A stretch of 32,981 bases of DNA from Erysipelotrichaceae bacterium (GTDB taxonomy: Bacteria; Bacillota_I; Bacilli_A; Erysipelotrichales; Erysipelotrichaceae), in assembly GCA_020026035.1 (NCBI GenBank), contig JAHHRC010000006.1, forward strand, positions 1 through 32,981. The letters run 5' to 3'. The notes beneath the pieces are model-generated. The model was not told where the DNA came from, did no database searches, and worked only from the letters and a program-made list of their open reading frames with translations. A program made the position numbers and the translations under genes. Shown piece by piece: positions 14,130 to 22,030 of the stretch; the stretch's first letter is position 1; every line of letters starts with the position of its first letter.

Positions 14130-15431
14130 TTGAAAAAGACCTCCCTAAGCTTTGGGAGGTTTCTTTCAGCTATTAAGAAAGGAGTGATTCTTATCTTAAA
14201 GTTTTTTATCGCAGTCACGAATGATTTAGCGTTGTTAGCACTGTTGATTGGTTGCTTGTTTGCCTATGGAAAGGCGAATAAGTGGTTAAAAGTTTCAAGT
14301 GTTTCCGCTGGGTTATTGATTGGTTTGACAGTATTTTTGATTAAGAGTAATGCCCCAAAGAAGACAAACTTAGCGATTATTAAGTTTCACCGTATTACGG
14401 TGATCGTCATGTGTGTATTGGCGTTATTGACTTGTGGTTGTATGGTTTTGAAACGTAAGAAGAAGGCGTATGAAGGAATTGCGACGGTATTCTTTTCCTT
14501 ACTTATAGTAGCAGGGTTAGCTTTCAGTATGCCTACGGTGTTCCAATATACAACCGAGTTTGTGTACTTTGGAGAGGATTCGATTAGCTCGATGATGTTA
14601 CTGAGGGTGATTGGGTTCTTGTTTGGGCTTGGGCTTTGTTATGTTGTAGGAATGTGTGCGTATTGCTTGCTAGGGTTTGTGAGTGAAAAGCGAAGAGATG
14701 GGTTTACAGTTACGTTTGTTGGTATTAGCTTTCTTGGCTATTTAGCAAAGTCGATTAGTGCAATGCAGCGATTGAAGTGGATTAAGTTAAATCCATTTGT
14801 ATTCACGATCATGATTTTCAATGACAACTATGGAAATGTGTTCTTGTATGCATGTTTGCTTGTAATGTGTATTTTGGGGTATTTGATTATTCAAGATTCC
14901 AAAGAGGTGCGTGGTACGTTTGCAAATCCGGCAATGAAGCGAAAAGAGAAAGCGAAGTTATTGCGTCGAACAAGATGGAGTAAGAATGCCATTGTGCAAT
15001 CGCTTGTGGTTGTTCTATTACTGACGGTTGGATATCACTATGACAATAAGGAAGTAGCTTTAACGCCACCACAAGAATATACGATCAATGGGAAGATCAT
15101 TACGATTCCTTTGAGTGATGTGGAAGATGGGCATTTGCATCGGTTTGAATACAAGACACCGAATGGCTTTGATGTGCGCTTTATTGTGGTGAAAAAACCA
15201 CAGGGTGTTGCCTATGGGGTTGGCTTGGATGCGTGTGAGATTTGTGGCATTGCTGGGTATTTTGAACGTGGTGATGACATTGTTTGTAAGCGATGCGATG
15301 TTGTGATGAATAAGAATACGATTGGCTTTAAGGGTGGTTGTAATCCGATTCCTTTCCCATATGAGATTAGGGATTCCACCATCATTATTAATGCCGATGA
15401 TTTGATCGCGGAAGAGTTACGGTTCCGCTAG
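14130..15431 (+). CDS. DUF2318 domain membrane protein of the iron-uptake operon
   Basis: Up to 433 residues. The N-terminal 290 hold about eight hydrophobic helices; the C-terminal region (about 15050-15420) is the DUF2318 domain with CEICG, CKRC and GGCNPIP, a Cys-rich signature that suggests a metal or redox site facing outside. FTR1/P19 operons in Campylobacter and others contain the same protein. The start is uncertain: there is no in-frame ATG for about 90 codons. The TTG at 14130 would force translation through the upstream hairpin and has no close ribosome site. A strong AAAGGAG (14178-14184) lies 8 bases before an ATC (14193), with a GTG overlapping it at 14184, so a start near 14184-14193 is likelier. 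Confidence 0.85.
   Translation: MKKTSLSFGRFLSAIKKGVILILKFFIAVTNDLALLALLIGCLFAYGKANKWLKVSSVSAGLLIGLTVFLIKSNAPKKTNLAIIKFHRITVIVMCVLALLTCGCMVLKRKKKAYEGIATVFFSLLIVAGLAFSMPTVFQYTTEFVYFGEDSISSMMLLRVIGFLFGLGLCYVVGMCAYCLLGFVSEKRRDGFTVTFVGISFLGYLAKSISAMQRLKWIKLNPFVFTIMIFNDNYGNVFLYACLLVMCILGYLIIQDSKEVRGTFANPAMKRKEKAKLLRRTRWSKNAIVQSLVVVLLLTVGYHYDNKEVALTPPQEYTINGKIITIPLSDVEDGHLHRFEYKTPNGFDVRFIVVKKPQGVAYGVGLDACEICGIAGYFERGDDIVCKRCDVVMNKNTIGFKGGCNPIPFPYEIRDSTIIINADDLIAEELRFR
14135..14167 (+). terminator. Attenuator-like hairpin after the P19 gene
   Basis: ACCTCCC (14139-14145) pairs perfectly with GGGAGGT (14154-14160), followed by TTCTTT. As a leaky terminator or 3' stabiliser it would raise lipoprotein mRNA relative to the downstream membrane genes. 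Confidence 0.65.
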
Positions 15432-15442
15432 GAGGGGGTAAT

Positions 15443-16726
15443 ATGTTTTGGAAAATGGTTCATCGTACGATTTTTCGTCAGAAAAGTAAGATGACAATGG
15501 TTGCTTTGACGATTGCCCTTGGGGTTTCTCTTTCAACAGCGATGATGAATGTCATGTTTGGTATTGGTGACAAGGTAAATCGAGAGTTGAAGGTCTATGG
15601 AGCCAATATTCGGGTAATGCCGAAGGATGCGTCCCTTTTGAGTGATTTGTATGGGCTTGAAGGGGGAAGTGGTGTGAATGATAAGTTTTTATACCAAGAA
15701 GATGTGTTGAAGATTAAGGCCATCTTCTGGGGCTTTAACATTGTGGATTTTGCGCCAAGTTTAGAAGAGAAGTGTGTTGTGAATGAACAAAGTGTCAACG
15801 TTGTTGGAACTTGGATGGATCAACATATTGTCTTAAACACTGGGGAAGAAGTGGATACGGGATTACGGCCACTTCGGAATTGGTGGGAAAGTAGTTTGCA
15901 GGGAGAATTCTTACAAGAAGGGGATTTTGATCAGTGTATGGTTGGTAGTTTGTATGCTGGTAGAAACAAGATCAACCTTGGGGATACCTTACATCTTGTT
16001 GGAAGTAAGGGCGAAACAGATGTTGTTGTAAAGGGGATTTTCTTAGATGGTGGCGAAGATGATGAGAAGATCTTTGTCGATTTGAAGACCTTACAAGATC
16101 TAACGGGATTGCAAAATAAGATTGCCAAGATTGAAGTATCCGCACTTACGACTCCAGATAATGATTTGGCAAGAAGAGCTGCCCAAGATCCTGGGTCACT
16201 ATCGGTGGATGATTACGATACGTGGTATTGTACGGCGTATGTATCGGCGATTTGTCATCAGATTCAAGAAGTTGTAAGAGACTCTGTTGCGAAACCTGTA
16301 AGACAAGTTGCGGAAAGTGAAGGAACGATTTTAGAGAAGACACAGTTATTGATGACACTGATTACGATATTGTCTTCGATTGGGTCGGCCTTAGCGATTT
16401 CGAACTTAGTATCTGCTTCAGTGATTGAACGAAGACAAGAGATTGGCTTATTAAAGGCGATTGGGGCACAAGATCGACCAATTATTATGATGGTGTTATC
16501 GGAGATTTTGATTACGGCATTGATTGGTGGTGTGCTTGGATTCTTTGCGGGAATTGGCTTTGCCCAGATTATTGGTAAGACGGTATTTGATTCGTATATT
16601 GAGGTGAATATGTTAAGTATTCCGATTGTAGCGGTGATTGTGTTGTTGATGACGATGATTGGTAGTATTCCTTCGATTCAGTACTTATTGCAACTGAAGC
16701 CTACGGAAGTGTTGCATGGAAAGTAG
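15443..16726 (+). CDS. FtsX/MacB-type ABC transporter permease, first of three
   Basis: 427 residues. One helix near the N-terminus (KMTMVALTIALGVSLSTAMM), a large extracytoplasmic domain (about 45-280) and three C-terminal helices with the conserved cytoplasmic loop SASVIERRQEIGLLKAIGAQ give the MacB/FtsX topology, typical of mechanotransmission rather than channel-type ABC systems. GGAGGGGG lies 5 bases before the ATG. It corresponds to the permeases that accompany FTR1/P19 in Campylobacter and FetMP clusters. The transported or acted-on partner is unknown; moving iron-loaded or redox proteins is speculation. Confidence 0.88.
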   Translation: MFWKMVHRTIFRQKSKMTMVALTIALGVSLSTAMMNVMFGIGDKVNRELKVYGANIRVMPKDASLLSDLYGLEGGSGVNDKFLYQEDVLKIKAIFWGFNIVDFAPSLEEKCVVNEQSVNVVGTWMDQHIVLNTGEEVDTGLRPLRNWWESSLQGEFLQEGDFDQCMVGSLYAGRNKINLGDTLHLVGSKGETDVVVKGIFLDGGEDDEKIFVDLKTLQDLTGLQNKIAKIEVSALTTPDNDLARRAAQDPGSLSVDDYDTWYCTAYVSAICHQIQEVVRDSVAKPVRQVAESEGTILEKTQLLMTLITILSSIGSALAISNLVSASVIERRQEIGLLKAIGAQDRPIIMMVLSEILITALIGGVLGFFAGIGFAQIIGKTVFDSYIEVNMLSIPIVAVIVLLMTMIGSIPSIQYLLQLKPTEVLHGK

Positions 16727-16734
16727 GTGTGTGT

Positions 16735-17937
16735 ATGAGTAAGAAACGTAAGATGTATTGGAAGATGGTTACGGCGAGTTTGTTACGTCGTAAGTCGAGA
16801 ATGGTGATTGCTTTATTAGCGATTGCGATTGGGGCAACGATTCTTTCGGGTTTGGTTACGATTTATCGTGATATTCCACGGCAACTTGGAAAAGAGTTTC
16901 GTTCGTATGGGGCGAATCTGATTCTTTTGCCAGAAGGGGATGAAAAGATCACACAAGAGCAATTGTTAGAAGCAAAGAAGATGATTGGCGAAGATGCGAT
17001 TGTTGGTATGGCTCCGTATTTGTATTACACAACGAAGATCAATGAGCAGCCATATATTCTAGCTGGTACGGATTTAGTCGAAGCGAAGAAGAATAGTCCG
17101 TTTTGGTACATTGAGGGAGACTGGGTTTCCAACGATGATGAAACGGGTGCGATGATTGGAAAAGACATCGCAAAGACATTAGGACTTAAGATTGGGGATA
17201 CCTTTGTTGTAAAGGGTGTGAAGTACAACCAGGAAGCGATCGCTTCAAGTCAAGATAAGAGTGCGCAAGAGAATGTGGAGCGTGAGATTGGGAGTCAGTA
17301 TTTTGACCGCAAGTATGTTGTGAAGGGCATTGTGACAACGGGTGGTGCGGAAGAAGAGTTTATCTTTACGAATATTGAACATTTAGCGGCGTTGATTGAA
17401 TCACCGGTGCATGCGGATGTAGTGGAGTGTTCAATTGAACATGATACGGAAGAGTTGCAGGCAATGAGTGAGGAAATTGCGAAGAAGGTTCATATTCTAG
17501 CGCGACCTGTAAGAAGAGTGACGCAGTCACAGTCGATTGTGTTAGGGAAACTAAAGGCACTTGTGTACATTGTGACGGTTGTGATTTTGATTATTACGAT
17601 GATTTCTGTTTCAACGACGATGATGGCAATGATTTCTGAGCGTCGTAAGGAGATTGGATTAAAGAAGGCTTTAGGTGCTGAGAATGAATTGATTGTAAAA
17701 GAGTTTTTAGGTGAGTCCATTGTGCTTGGTATTGTTGGTGGTGTTCTTGGGGTTGTGTTTGGGTTCTATTTTGCCCAACAGATTTCCTTGAATGTGTTTG
17801 GGCGTGCGATTACGTTCCAGTATGCTTTGATTCCAATTACGATTGTGGTGTCGGCGATTGTTACGACGTTGGCGTCGATTTATCCGGTTAGAAAAGTTCT
17901 TGATATTCATCCGGCGATTGTGTTGCGTGGTGAATAG
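16735..17937 (+). CDS. FtsX/MacB-type ABC transporter permease, second of three
   Basis: 400 residues from the ATG at 16735; a GTG six bases upstream is also in frame. Topology as for its neighbour: helix at about 20-45, extracytoplasmic domain to about 270, then three helices with MAMISERRKEIGLKKALGAE. It starts 8 bases past the first permease and is followed after 12 bases by the ATPase, so the two permeases and ATPase likely form one heterodimeric transporter. The extracytoplasmic domain is clearly related to that of the first permease (RSYGANLILLPEGD against KVYGANIRVMPKDA). Confidence 0.88.
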   Translation: MSKKRKMYWKMVTASLLRRKSRMVIALLAIAIGATILSGLVTIYRDIPRQLGKEFRSYGANLILLPEGDEKITQEQLLEAKKMIGEDAIVGMAPYLYYTTKINEQPYILAGTDLVEAKKNSPFWYIEGDWVSNDDETGAMIGKDIAKTLGLKIGDTFVVKGVKYNQEAIASSQDKSAQENVEREIGSQYFDRKYVVKGIVTTGGAEEEFIFTNIEHLAALIESPVHADVVECSIEHDTEELQAMSEEIAKKVHILARPVRRVTQSQSIVLGKLKALVYIVTVVILIITMISVSTTMMAMISERRKEIGLKKALGAENELIVKEFLGESIVLGIVGGVLGVVFGFYFAQQISLNVFGRAITFQYALIPITIVVSAIVTTLASIYPVRKVLDIHPAIVLRGE

Positions 17938-17949
17938 AAAGGGGAGTAT

Positions 17950-18636
17950 ATGAGTGATGTGATTTTAGAATTAAAAGATGTCTCAAAGATTTATGAAACG
18001 GTGAATGCCTTGAGTGAGATTAATTTGTCGGTACATCGGGGTGAATGGGTTTCGATTATGGGACCGAGTGGTTCTGGGAAAACGACGATGATTAATATGA
18101 TTGGGGCGATGGATACGCCTTCTTTAGGGAAGATTATCTTGGATGGAGAAGAGATTCAGGATATGAAGGCTAAGGATTTGACGGTGATGCGTCGTGATAA
18201 GATTGGGCTTATTTTCCAGCAGTTTCATTTGATTCATTATTTAACCGCTGTTGAAAATGTTATGGTGTCACAGTACTACCATAGTATGGTCGATGAAGAA
18301 GAGGCGATTAAGGCACTTGAGAAGGTTGGTTTAGGTGATCGTATTCACCATTTGCCACATCAATTATCGGGTGGAGAACAGCAGCGTGTTTGTATTGCAA
18401 GGGCGTTAATTAATTCACCAGCGATTTTGTTGGCGGATGAGCCAACGGGAAACCTAGATGAAGAAAATGAGCAGATTGTGATTGATCTTATGAAGCAGTT
18501 GCATGCGGAGGGGGTTACGATTATTGTGGTAACCCATGACCCAGAAGTTGGGGAAGAGGCGCAGCGTAAGATTGTGTTGAATCATGGTCGGATTGTCGAA
18601 GATGTAAATTTGGAAGAAGGTCGTAAGAATGCGTAA
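17950..18636 (+). CDS. LolD/MacB-type ABC transporter ATPase
   Basis: 228 residues with a full set of motifs: Walker A GPSGSGKTT, Q-loop FQQFH, signature LSGGEQQR, Walker B ILLADEPTGNLD and H-loop VTHD. The N-terminal and LxG features put it in the LolD/FtsE/MacB group, the partner of FtsX-like permeases. AGAAAGGGGAG lies upstream at 8-base spacing. It overlaps the start of the FMN-binding lipoprotein gene by 8 bases. Confidence 0.93.
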   Translation: MSDVILELKDVSKIYETVNALSEINLSVHRGEWVSIMGPSGSGKTTMINMIGAMDTPSLGKIILDGEEIQDMKAKDLTVMRRDKIGLIFQQFHLIHYLTAVENVMVSQYYHSMVDEEEAIKALEKVGLGDRIHHLPHQLSGGEQQRVCIARALINSPAILLADEPTGNLDEENEQIVIDLMKQLHAEGVTIIVVTHDPEVGEEAQRKIVLNHGRIVEDVNLEEGRKNA

Positions 18637-19009
18637 GAGTTTGTGTTTGCTTTGTGTTTGTTTGCTTGTTGGATGTTCGTCTTCTTATCAAGATGGAACA
18701 TATACAGGTGTGTATGAAGAGGAAAAAGACAAAGCAGTTGTGGAGTTAACGATTGAAGATGGTGTGATTTCTGCTTGTTCGTATGAAGAGTTTGATGCGA
18801 TGGGCAAGTTGAAGGATGAAACGTATGGCGATGATCAAGATGCTGTACGGAAAGATTTAGCGAAGATTGCCTACAAGGGGTTTATGGAATATCCAAAGAT
18901 GCTTGTGGAAACACAGAATGTCAACGATGTGGATGTGATCTCTGGGGCAACGGTGAGTTATAAGCGGTTTAAAGAAGCTGTTAACGATGCTTTAAAACAA
19001 GCGAAATAA
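18629..19009 (+). CDS. FMN-binding domain lipoprotein with flavinylation motif
   Basis: 126 residues. The lipobox LVGC (C16) predicts a lipoprotein. The remainder is one FMN_bind domain: DGTYTGVYEE at the start and DVISGATVS (102-110) at the end. The latter is the D-x2-SGAT-x-S/T motif in which T108 is covalently flavinylated by ApbE in known proteins. The protein could therefore pass electrons on the outer face of the membrane, for example to reduce ferric iron before FTR1 transport. No ApbE gene is in the window, so the flavin transferase must be elsewhere. In Campylobacter the equivalent place in the operon is held by thioredoxin-like proteins. Confidence 0.9.
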   Translation: MRKSLCLLCVCLLVGCSSSYQDGTYTGVYEEEKDKAVVELTIEDGVISACSYEEFDAMGKLKDETYGDDQDAVRKDLAKIAYKGFMEYPKMLVETQNVNDVDVISGATVSYKRFKEAVNDALKQAK

Positions 19010-19027
19010 ATGTAGAGGGGATTGTTT

Positions 19028-19480
19028 ATGAAAAAGAATATGGTTCAGATTGTGGAAGTGGTATGTGGGGTATTGTTAATGCTTGCACCATTCCATTTGT
19101 TTAAGGTATGCACTGCGGTTATGGATAATGGCATGCATATGGGTTGTTTCTACAGCGGGAAGTTGGTTGTAGGTATGGGTGCTTTGATTGTTGTATGTGG
19201 CATTGTAATGATGGTGAAGTCTTGTAAGACATTGCATTATGTATTGCAGGGGGTTGTTTTAGTAGCTAGTTTAGCGTGTTATGTATTGCCACATCGAATG
19301 ATTGAAGTGGGTCATATGATGGAAGATGGTTGGCAGATTGGTTTATGTGGCCATGAAGAGATGGCTTGTAATGTAGTGTTTATGCCTTTTGTGACAAAGA
19401 TGGTTGTGGTGTTAGTGGTTGTTAGCTTGCTTGGTTGTGTGTTTATGTCATTGCAGGATCAAGGTGCATGCAAGAAGTAG
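19028..19480 (+). CDS. DUF4418 family membrane protein
   Basis: 150 residues from the ATG at 19028, with AGGGG 8-12 bases upstream. Four hydrophobic segments are visible. Short exposed stretches carry the family pattern: FKVCTAVMDNGMHMGCFYSGK and, later, IGLCGHEEMACN. The conserved Cys, His and Met in these loops suggest metal or redox chemistry at the outer face, which fits its place in an iron operon, but no member has an established function that I know. The next gene begins about at its stop. Confidence 0.82.
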   Translation: MKKNMVQIVEVVCGVLLMLAPFHLFKVCTAVMDNGMHMGCFYSGKLVVGMGALIVVCGIVMMVKSCKTLHYVLQGVVLVASLACYVLPHRMIEVGHMMEDGWQIGLCGHEEMACNVVFMPFVTKMVVVLVVVSLLGCVFMSLQDQGACKK

Positions 19481-19485
19481 AAAAG

Positions 19486-20682
19486 ATGGATTTGCGTCGT
19501 TTAGCGAAGAAGAATATCAAACGGAAACCGGTTCGTAGTTTTATTTTGATCTTGTTTCTGACGCTATTTACTACGGCGTTATTTACCGGAACGATTCTTT
19601 CAATTGGGTTAAGCAATGGCGTGAAGTCATTGTCGAATCGCTTAGGGGCGGATGTGATGTGTGTTCCAGAAGGGTATGATACGCATATTGATTCGGTGTT
19701 ACTAAGTGGAAAGCCTTGTAATTTCTATTTACCGGGAAATGTAATGGAGGAATTAGAGGCGATTGAGGGAATTGAACAAGCTACACCACAGACGTATTTA
19801 GCTACGTTATCGGCTTCGTGTTGTTCGTATCCGTTGCAGATTATTGGTATTGATTATGATACAGACTTCATTATTCGTCCTTGGCTGACAAAAGATATGG
19901 CGAGGGGATTAGAAGATGGAGAAGTGATTATTGGTTATCGGGTGCAAGGGGAGACGGGAAATGCGCTTCGTTTCTTTAACCAGAATTATAAGATTGCTGG
20001 TCGTTTAGCTCAGACTGGGATGGCGTTTGATACAACTGTGTTTATGTCAAAGGCAACTGCCGCAAAGGTTGCACGTGAGGCAGAACGGATCATGGACCAT
20101 CCACTAGCGAGTGATGATTCTTTGATTTCCACGGTTATGATTAAGTTGAAGCCTGGGTATGATTCTACGGTTGTATCGAAAGAGATTAACAAGAAGCTTG
20201 CAAGTAAGGGAATCTTTGCGATGTATAGCAAGAAGTTTGTGAATGAGGTATCGAGTAACTTAGGAATTGTATCGAGTTATATTAAGGCAACGATTGTTGT
20301 GTTTTGGGTATTGTCGTTGATGGTTATTTCCTTACTGTTCACACTTTCCTTCCAAGAACGGAAGAAGGAACTTGCGGTGTTACGAGCACTTGGTACAACG
20401 CGTAAGCAATTGATGCACCTTATTACGAAAGAAGCGATGATCATTGGACTCTATGCGTCTAGTTTAGGGGTTTTGATTTCTTCTTTGAGTATTTTGATTG
20501 TTCTTCCAGGGTTGACGAAGAAGTTAACGATTCCGTTCTTATTGCCAAGTATGGGTAAGATTGTTGGAATTGGGTTGGTGTGTTTTGTGATTGGTACACT
20601 TACGGGTGTTGTGTCTTCCTATGTTGTGACGAAGAAGATTGCAAAACAAGAGATTTATCAAAGTCTAAGGGAGAGTGAATGA
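19486..20682 (+). CDS. FtsX/MacB-type ABC transporter permease, third
   Basis: 398 residues from the ATG at 19486, so that the protein starts MDLRRLAKKNIKRKPVRS as homologues do; an ATG at 19468 with AGGA at 9-base spacing overlaps the DUF4418 gene and is possible. Helix at about 18-45, extracytoplasmic domain to about 260, then three helices with the loop LSFQERKKELAVLRALGTT. It is paired with the second ATPase, whose ATG overlaps its stop (ATGA), so the operon encodes two distinct MacB-like complexes. Confidence 0.88.
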   Translation: MDLRRLAKKNIKRKPVRSFILILFLTLFTTALFTGTILSIGLSNGVKSLSNRLGADVMCVPEGYDTHIDSVLLSGKPCNFYLPGNVMEELEAIEGIEQATPQTYLATLSASCCSYPLQIIGIDYDTDFIIRPWLTKDMARGLEDGEVIIGYRVQGETGNALRFFNQNYKIAGRLAQTGMAFDTTVFMSKATAAKVAREAERIMDHPLASDDSLISTVMIKLKPGYDSTVVSKEINKKLASKGIFAMYSKKFVNEVSSNLGIVSSYIKATIVVFWVLSLMVISLLFTLSFQERKKELAVLRALGTTRKQLMHLITKEAMIIGLYASSLGVLISSLSILIVLPGLTKKLTIPFLLPSMGKIVGIGLVCFVIGTLTGVVSSYVVTKKIAKQEIYQSLRESE

Positions 20683-21710
20683 TGTTGTTAAAGACCGATG
20701 TATTAACGAAGTCGTATGAGCGTGGGTCGCGAACCTTTCAGGCGGTAGATCATATTTCCTTCGCGATGGAGGAAGGTGACTTTACGATGATTATTGGAAA
20801 GTCTGGAAGTGGAAAATCGACGTTCATTAATATGCTTGTTGGGTTGGTTGAGCCAACGAGTGGTTCGATTGAATTTGATGGGATGAACATGTGGGAAGAA
20901 AGCGATGATGTAAGATCGAAGGTTCGTAACCAAAAGATTGGTTTCTTGCCACAAGGAATATCGGCGTTACCGCATTTGACGGTGCTTGAGAATGTGATGA
21001 TTACGTATTATTTGCATAAAAGCGAAGGCGATGCGTATGGTAGAGCGATGGCGTATTTGGATTTGTTTGGGATTCAACATTTAGCGAATGAATATCCAAG
21101 AAACTTATCCGGAGGTGAGTTGCGTCGTGTCTTGCTTGCAAGGGCGATGATGAATCATCCGAAGTTGTTAATCGTTGATGAGCCGACATCGGATTTGGAT
21201 CGAATTGCGACAAAACAAGTGATGGAACAGTTTAAACAACTGAATCAGGATGGAGTATCGATATTGATGGTGACACATGAATTGGATACGCTGTCCTATG
21301 CCGACCATATTTATAATTAATTGTAGGCGTATAAAGGAATTTGTACGTTTGTACTACCTGAATTGCTGGAAGTCCGTAAAGCAAAGAAAACCACAAAGGA
21401 AAGATGAAATAGGCTTAGACTTGAAGGTGGCGAAAGCAGAAAAAATTTCTTTGATTGCATAGGGGTAATTCCTACGTGTGGATGAATTGGAAATCAGCAG
21501 CGAAGCTTCGAAGAGAAGAACGTTCAACGACTATTCCGTAAGGAAGTACAGTGCGAGTGCATTGGAAGTGGGTAGCCCCGTAATGGGTGAAGATATAGTC
21601 TGTTCTTGTTTGAAAAAACAAGCTCTATGGCATAGAAGTAACGACTCTATGTAAACAAAAAGACGATGGATCAGGGTTGTTTAAAAGAAGGAAATACGTT
21701 ACTGGATTGA
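20679..21710 (+). CDS. ABC transporter ATPase interrupted by a group I intron (join 20679-21314, 21663-21710)
   Basis: Exon 1 encodes 212 residues with Walker A GKSGSGKST, Q-loop LPQG, signature LSGGELRR, Walker B LLIVDEPTSDLD and H-loop VTHE, ending ADHIY. Without splicing, translation adds one Asn and stops at 21318-21320. Removing 21315-21662 joins TAT to ACG ATG GAT CAG and continues for 15 residues (TMDQGCLKEGNTLLD) to a TGA at 21708. ADHIYTMDQGCL aligns without gaps to the usual end of this family (A-D-x-V-I-x-I-x-x-G-x-I), and the total of 227 residues matches the 228 of the other ATPase. The unspliced product lacks only this tail and might still work. Confidence 0.9.
21315..21662 (+). 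ncRNA. ORF-less group I intron
   Basis: 348 nt. The core pairings occur in the right order: P1, exon TTTAT (21310-21314) with guide GTAGG (21323-21327), giving the expected U-G pair at the splice site; P2, GTAC/GTAC; P3, CTACC (21354-21358) with GGTAG (21571-21575); P4, TGCTG (21364-21368) with CAGCA (21495-21499); P5, AAGTC (21370-21374) with GACTT (21418-21422); P6 near 21500-21510; P7, GACTA (21529-21533) with TAGTC (21596-21600); P7.1, TTCC-GTAA-GGAA (21534-21545); P8, near 21577-21587; P9, CTTGTTT-GAAA-AAACAAG (21605-21622). The conserved GTTCAACGACTA and GAAGATATAGTC blocks surround P7. The terminal G is placed at 21662; 21665 would also keep frame. No homing endonuclease is encoded. 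Confidence 0.92.
21663..21710 (+). other. Second exon of the intron-split ATPase
   Basis: Fifteen codons plus TGA, in frame with exon 1 after intron removal. It carries the MDQG turn and the short tail typical of the end of ABC ATPases of this group. Confidence 0.85.
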
Positions 21711-21808
21711 GCGGTAAGTATAATCAAAAGAGTAAATTATAAAACTTAAAGATTGATTAATAATTGGATAAATTCAGATTAGCATACGATTTTGCTCAAA
21801 TTAAAGTG

Positions 21809-21849
21809 AAAAGGATTGCACTATTATTTAATGATGGTGTGATTCTTTT
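21809..21849. terminator. Long bidirectional-type terminator after the iron operon
   Basis: A 41-base imperfect inverted repeat: 20 bp counting G-T pairs, beginning AAAAGGATTG and ending GTGATTCTTTT, then TATTTT. It lies about 100 bases past the ATPase exon 2 and isolates the iron operon from the bacteriocin genes. The 98 bases between exon 2 and this site are AT-rich with nothing recognisable. Confidence 0.8.
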
Positions 21850-21953
21850 ATTTTGTATGCTCCAATTTATTGTTATCTGTATTTCAAAATGAATGGAATC
21901 AATCAATGAATTTCACTTATTGAATTTGGGGTGTATGAAGTAGGGAATTCAAC

Positions 21954-22024
21954 TTGTGAATAATATAATTAAGTGATAATATTAAAGTGTATTTCGAAAT
22001 ACACTTTAATTTGAGAAAAGGAGG
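21954..22024 (+). promoter_or_regulatory. Bacteriocin promoter region with a perfect 30-bp palindrome
   Basis: TATAAT (21964-21969) and GATAAT (21975-21980) are possible -10 boxes; TTGTGA (21954) is 15 bases from the second. From 21981 to 22010 there is a perfect 30-bp palindrome with half-site ATTAAAGTGTATTTC, then AAAAGGAGG (22016-22024) and the bacteriocin ATG. The palindrome would cover the transcription start or form a hairpin at the 5' end of the mRNA. The stretch 21850-21950 shows nothing else. Confidence 0.65.
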
Positions 22025-22030
22025 AAGTGC

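Noticed and set aside
21318..21320. Stop codon in the ATPase taken as a pseudogene truncation.
   Set aside because: The missing C-terminus is found intact and in frame 343 bases downstream, and the intervening DNA folds as a group I intron.
21277..21462. A 61-codon frame running into the intron.
   Set aside because: It overlaps the ATPase in another frame and the conserved intron core, lacks a ribosome site and has no recognisable protein features.
21315..21662. Group II intron or riboswitch as the explanation of the structured insert.
   Set aside because: No domain V-like hairpin or GTGYG start is present, whereas the paired GACTA/TAGTC with adjacent conserved bases is a group I P7.
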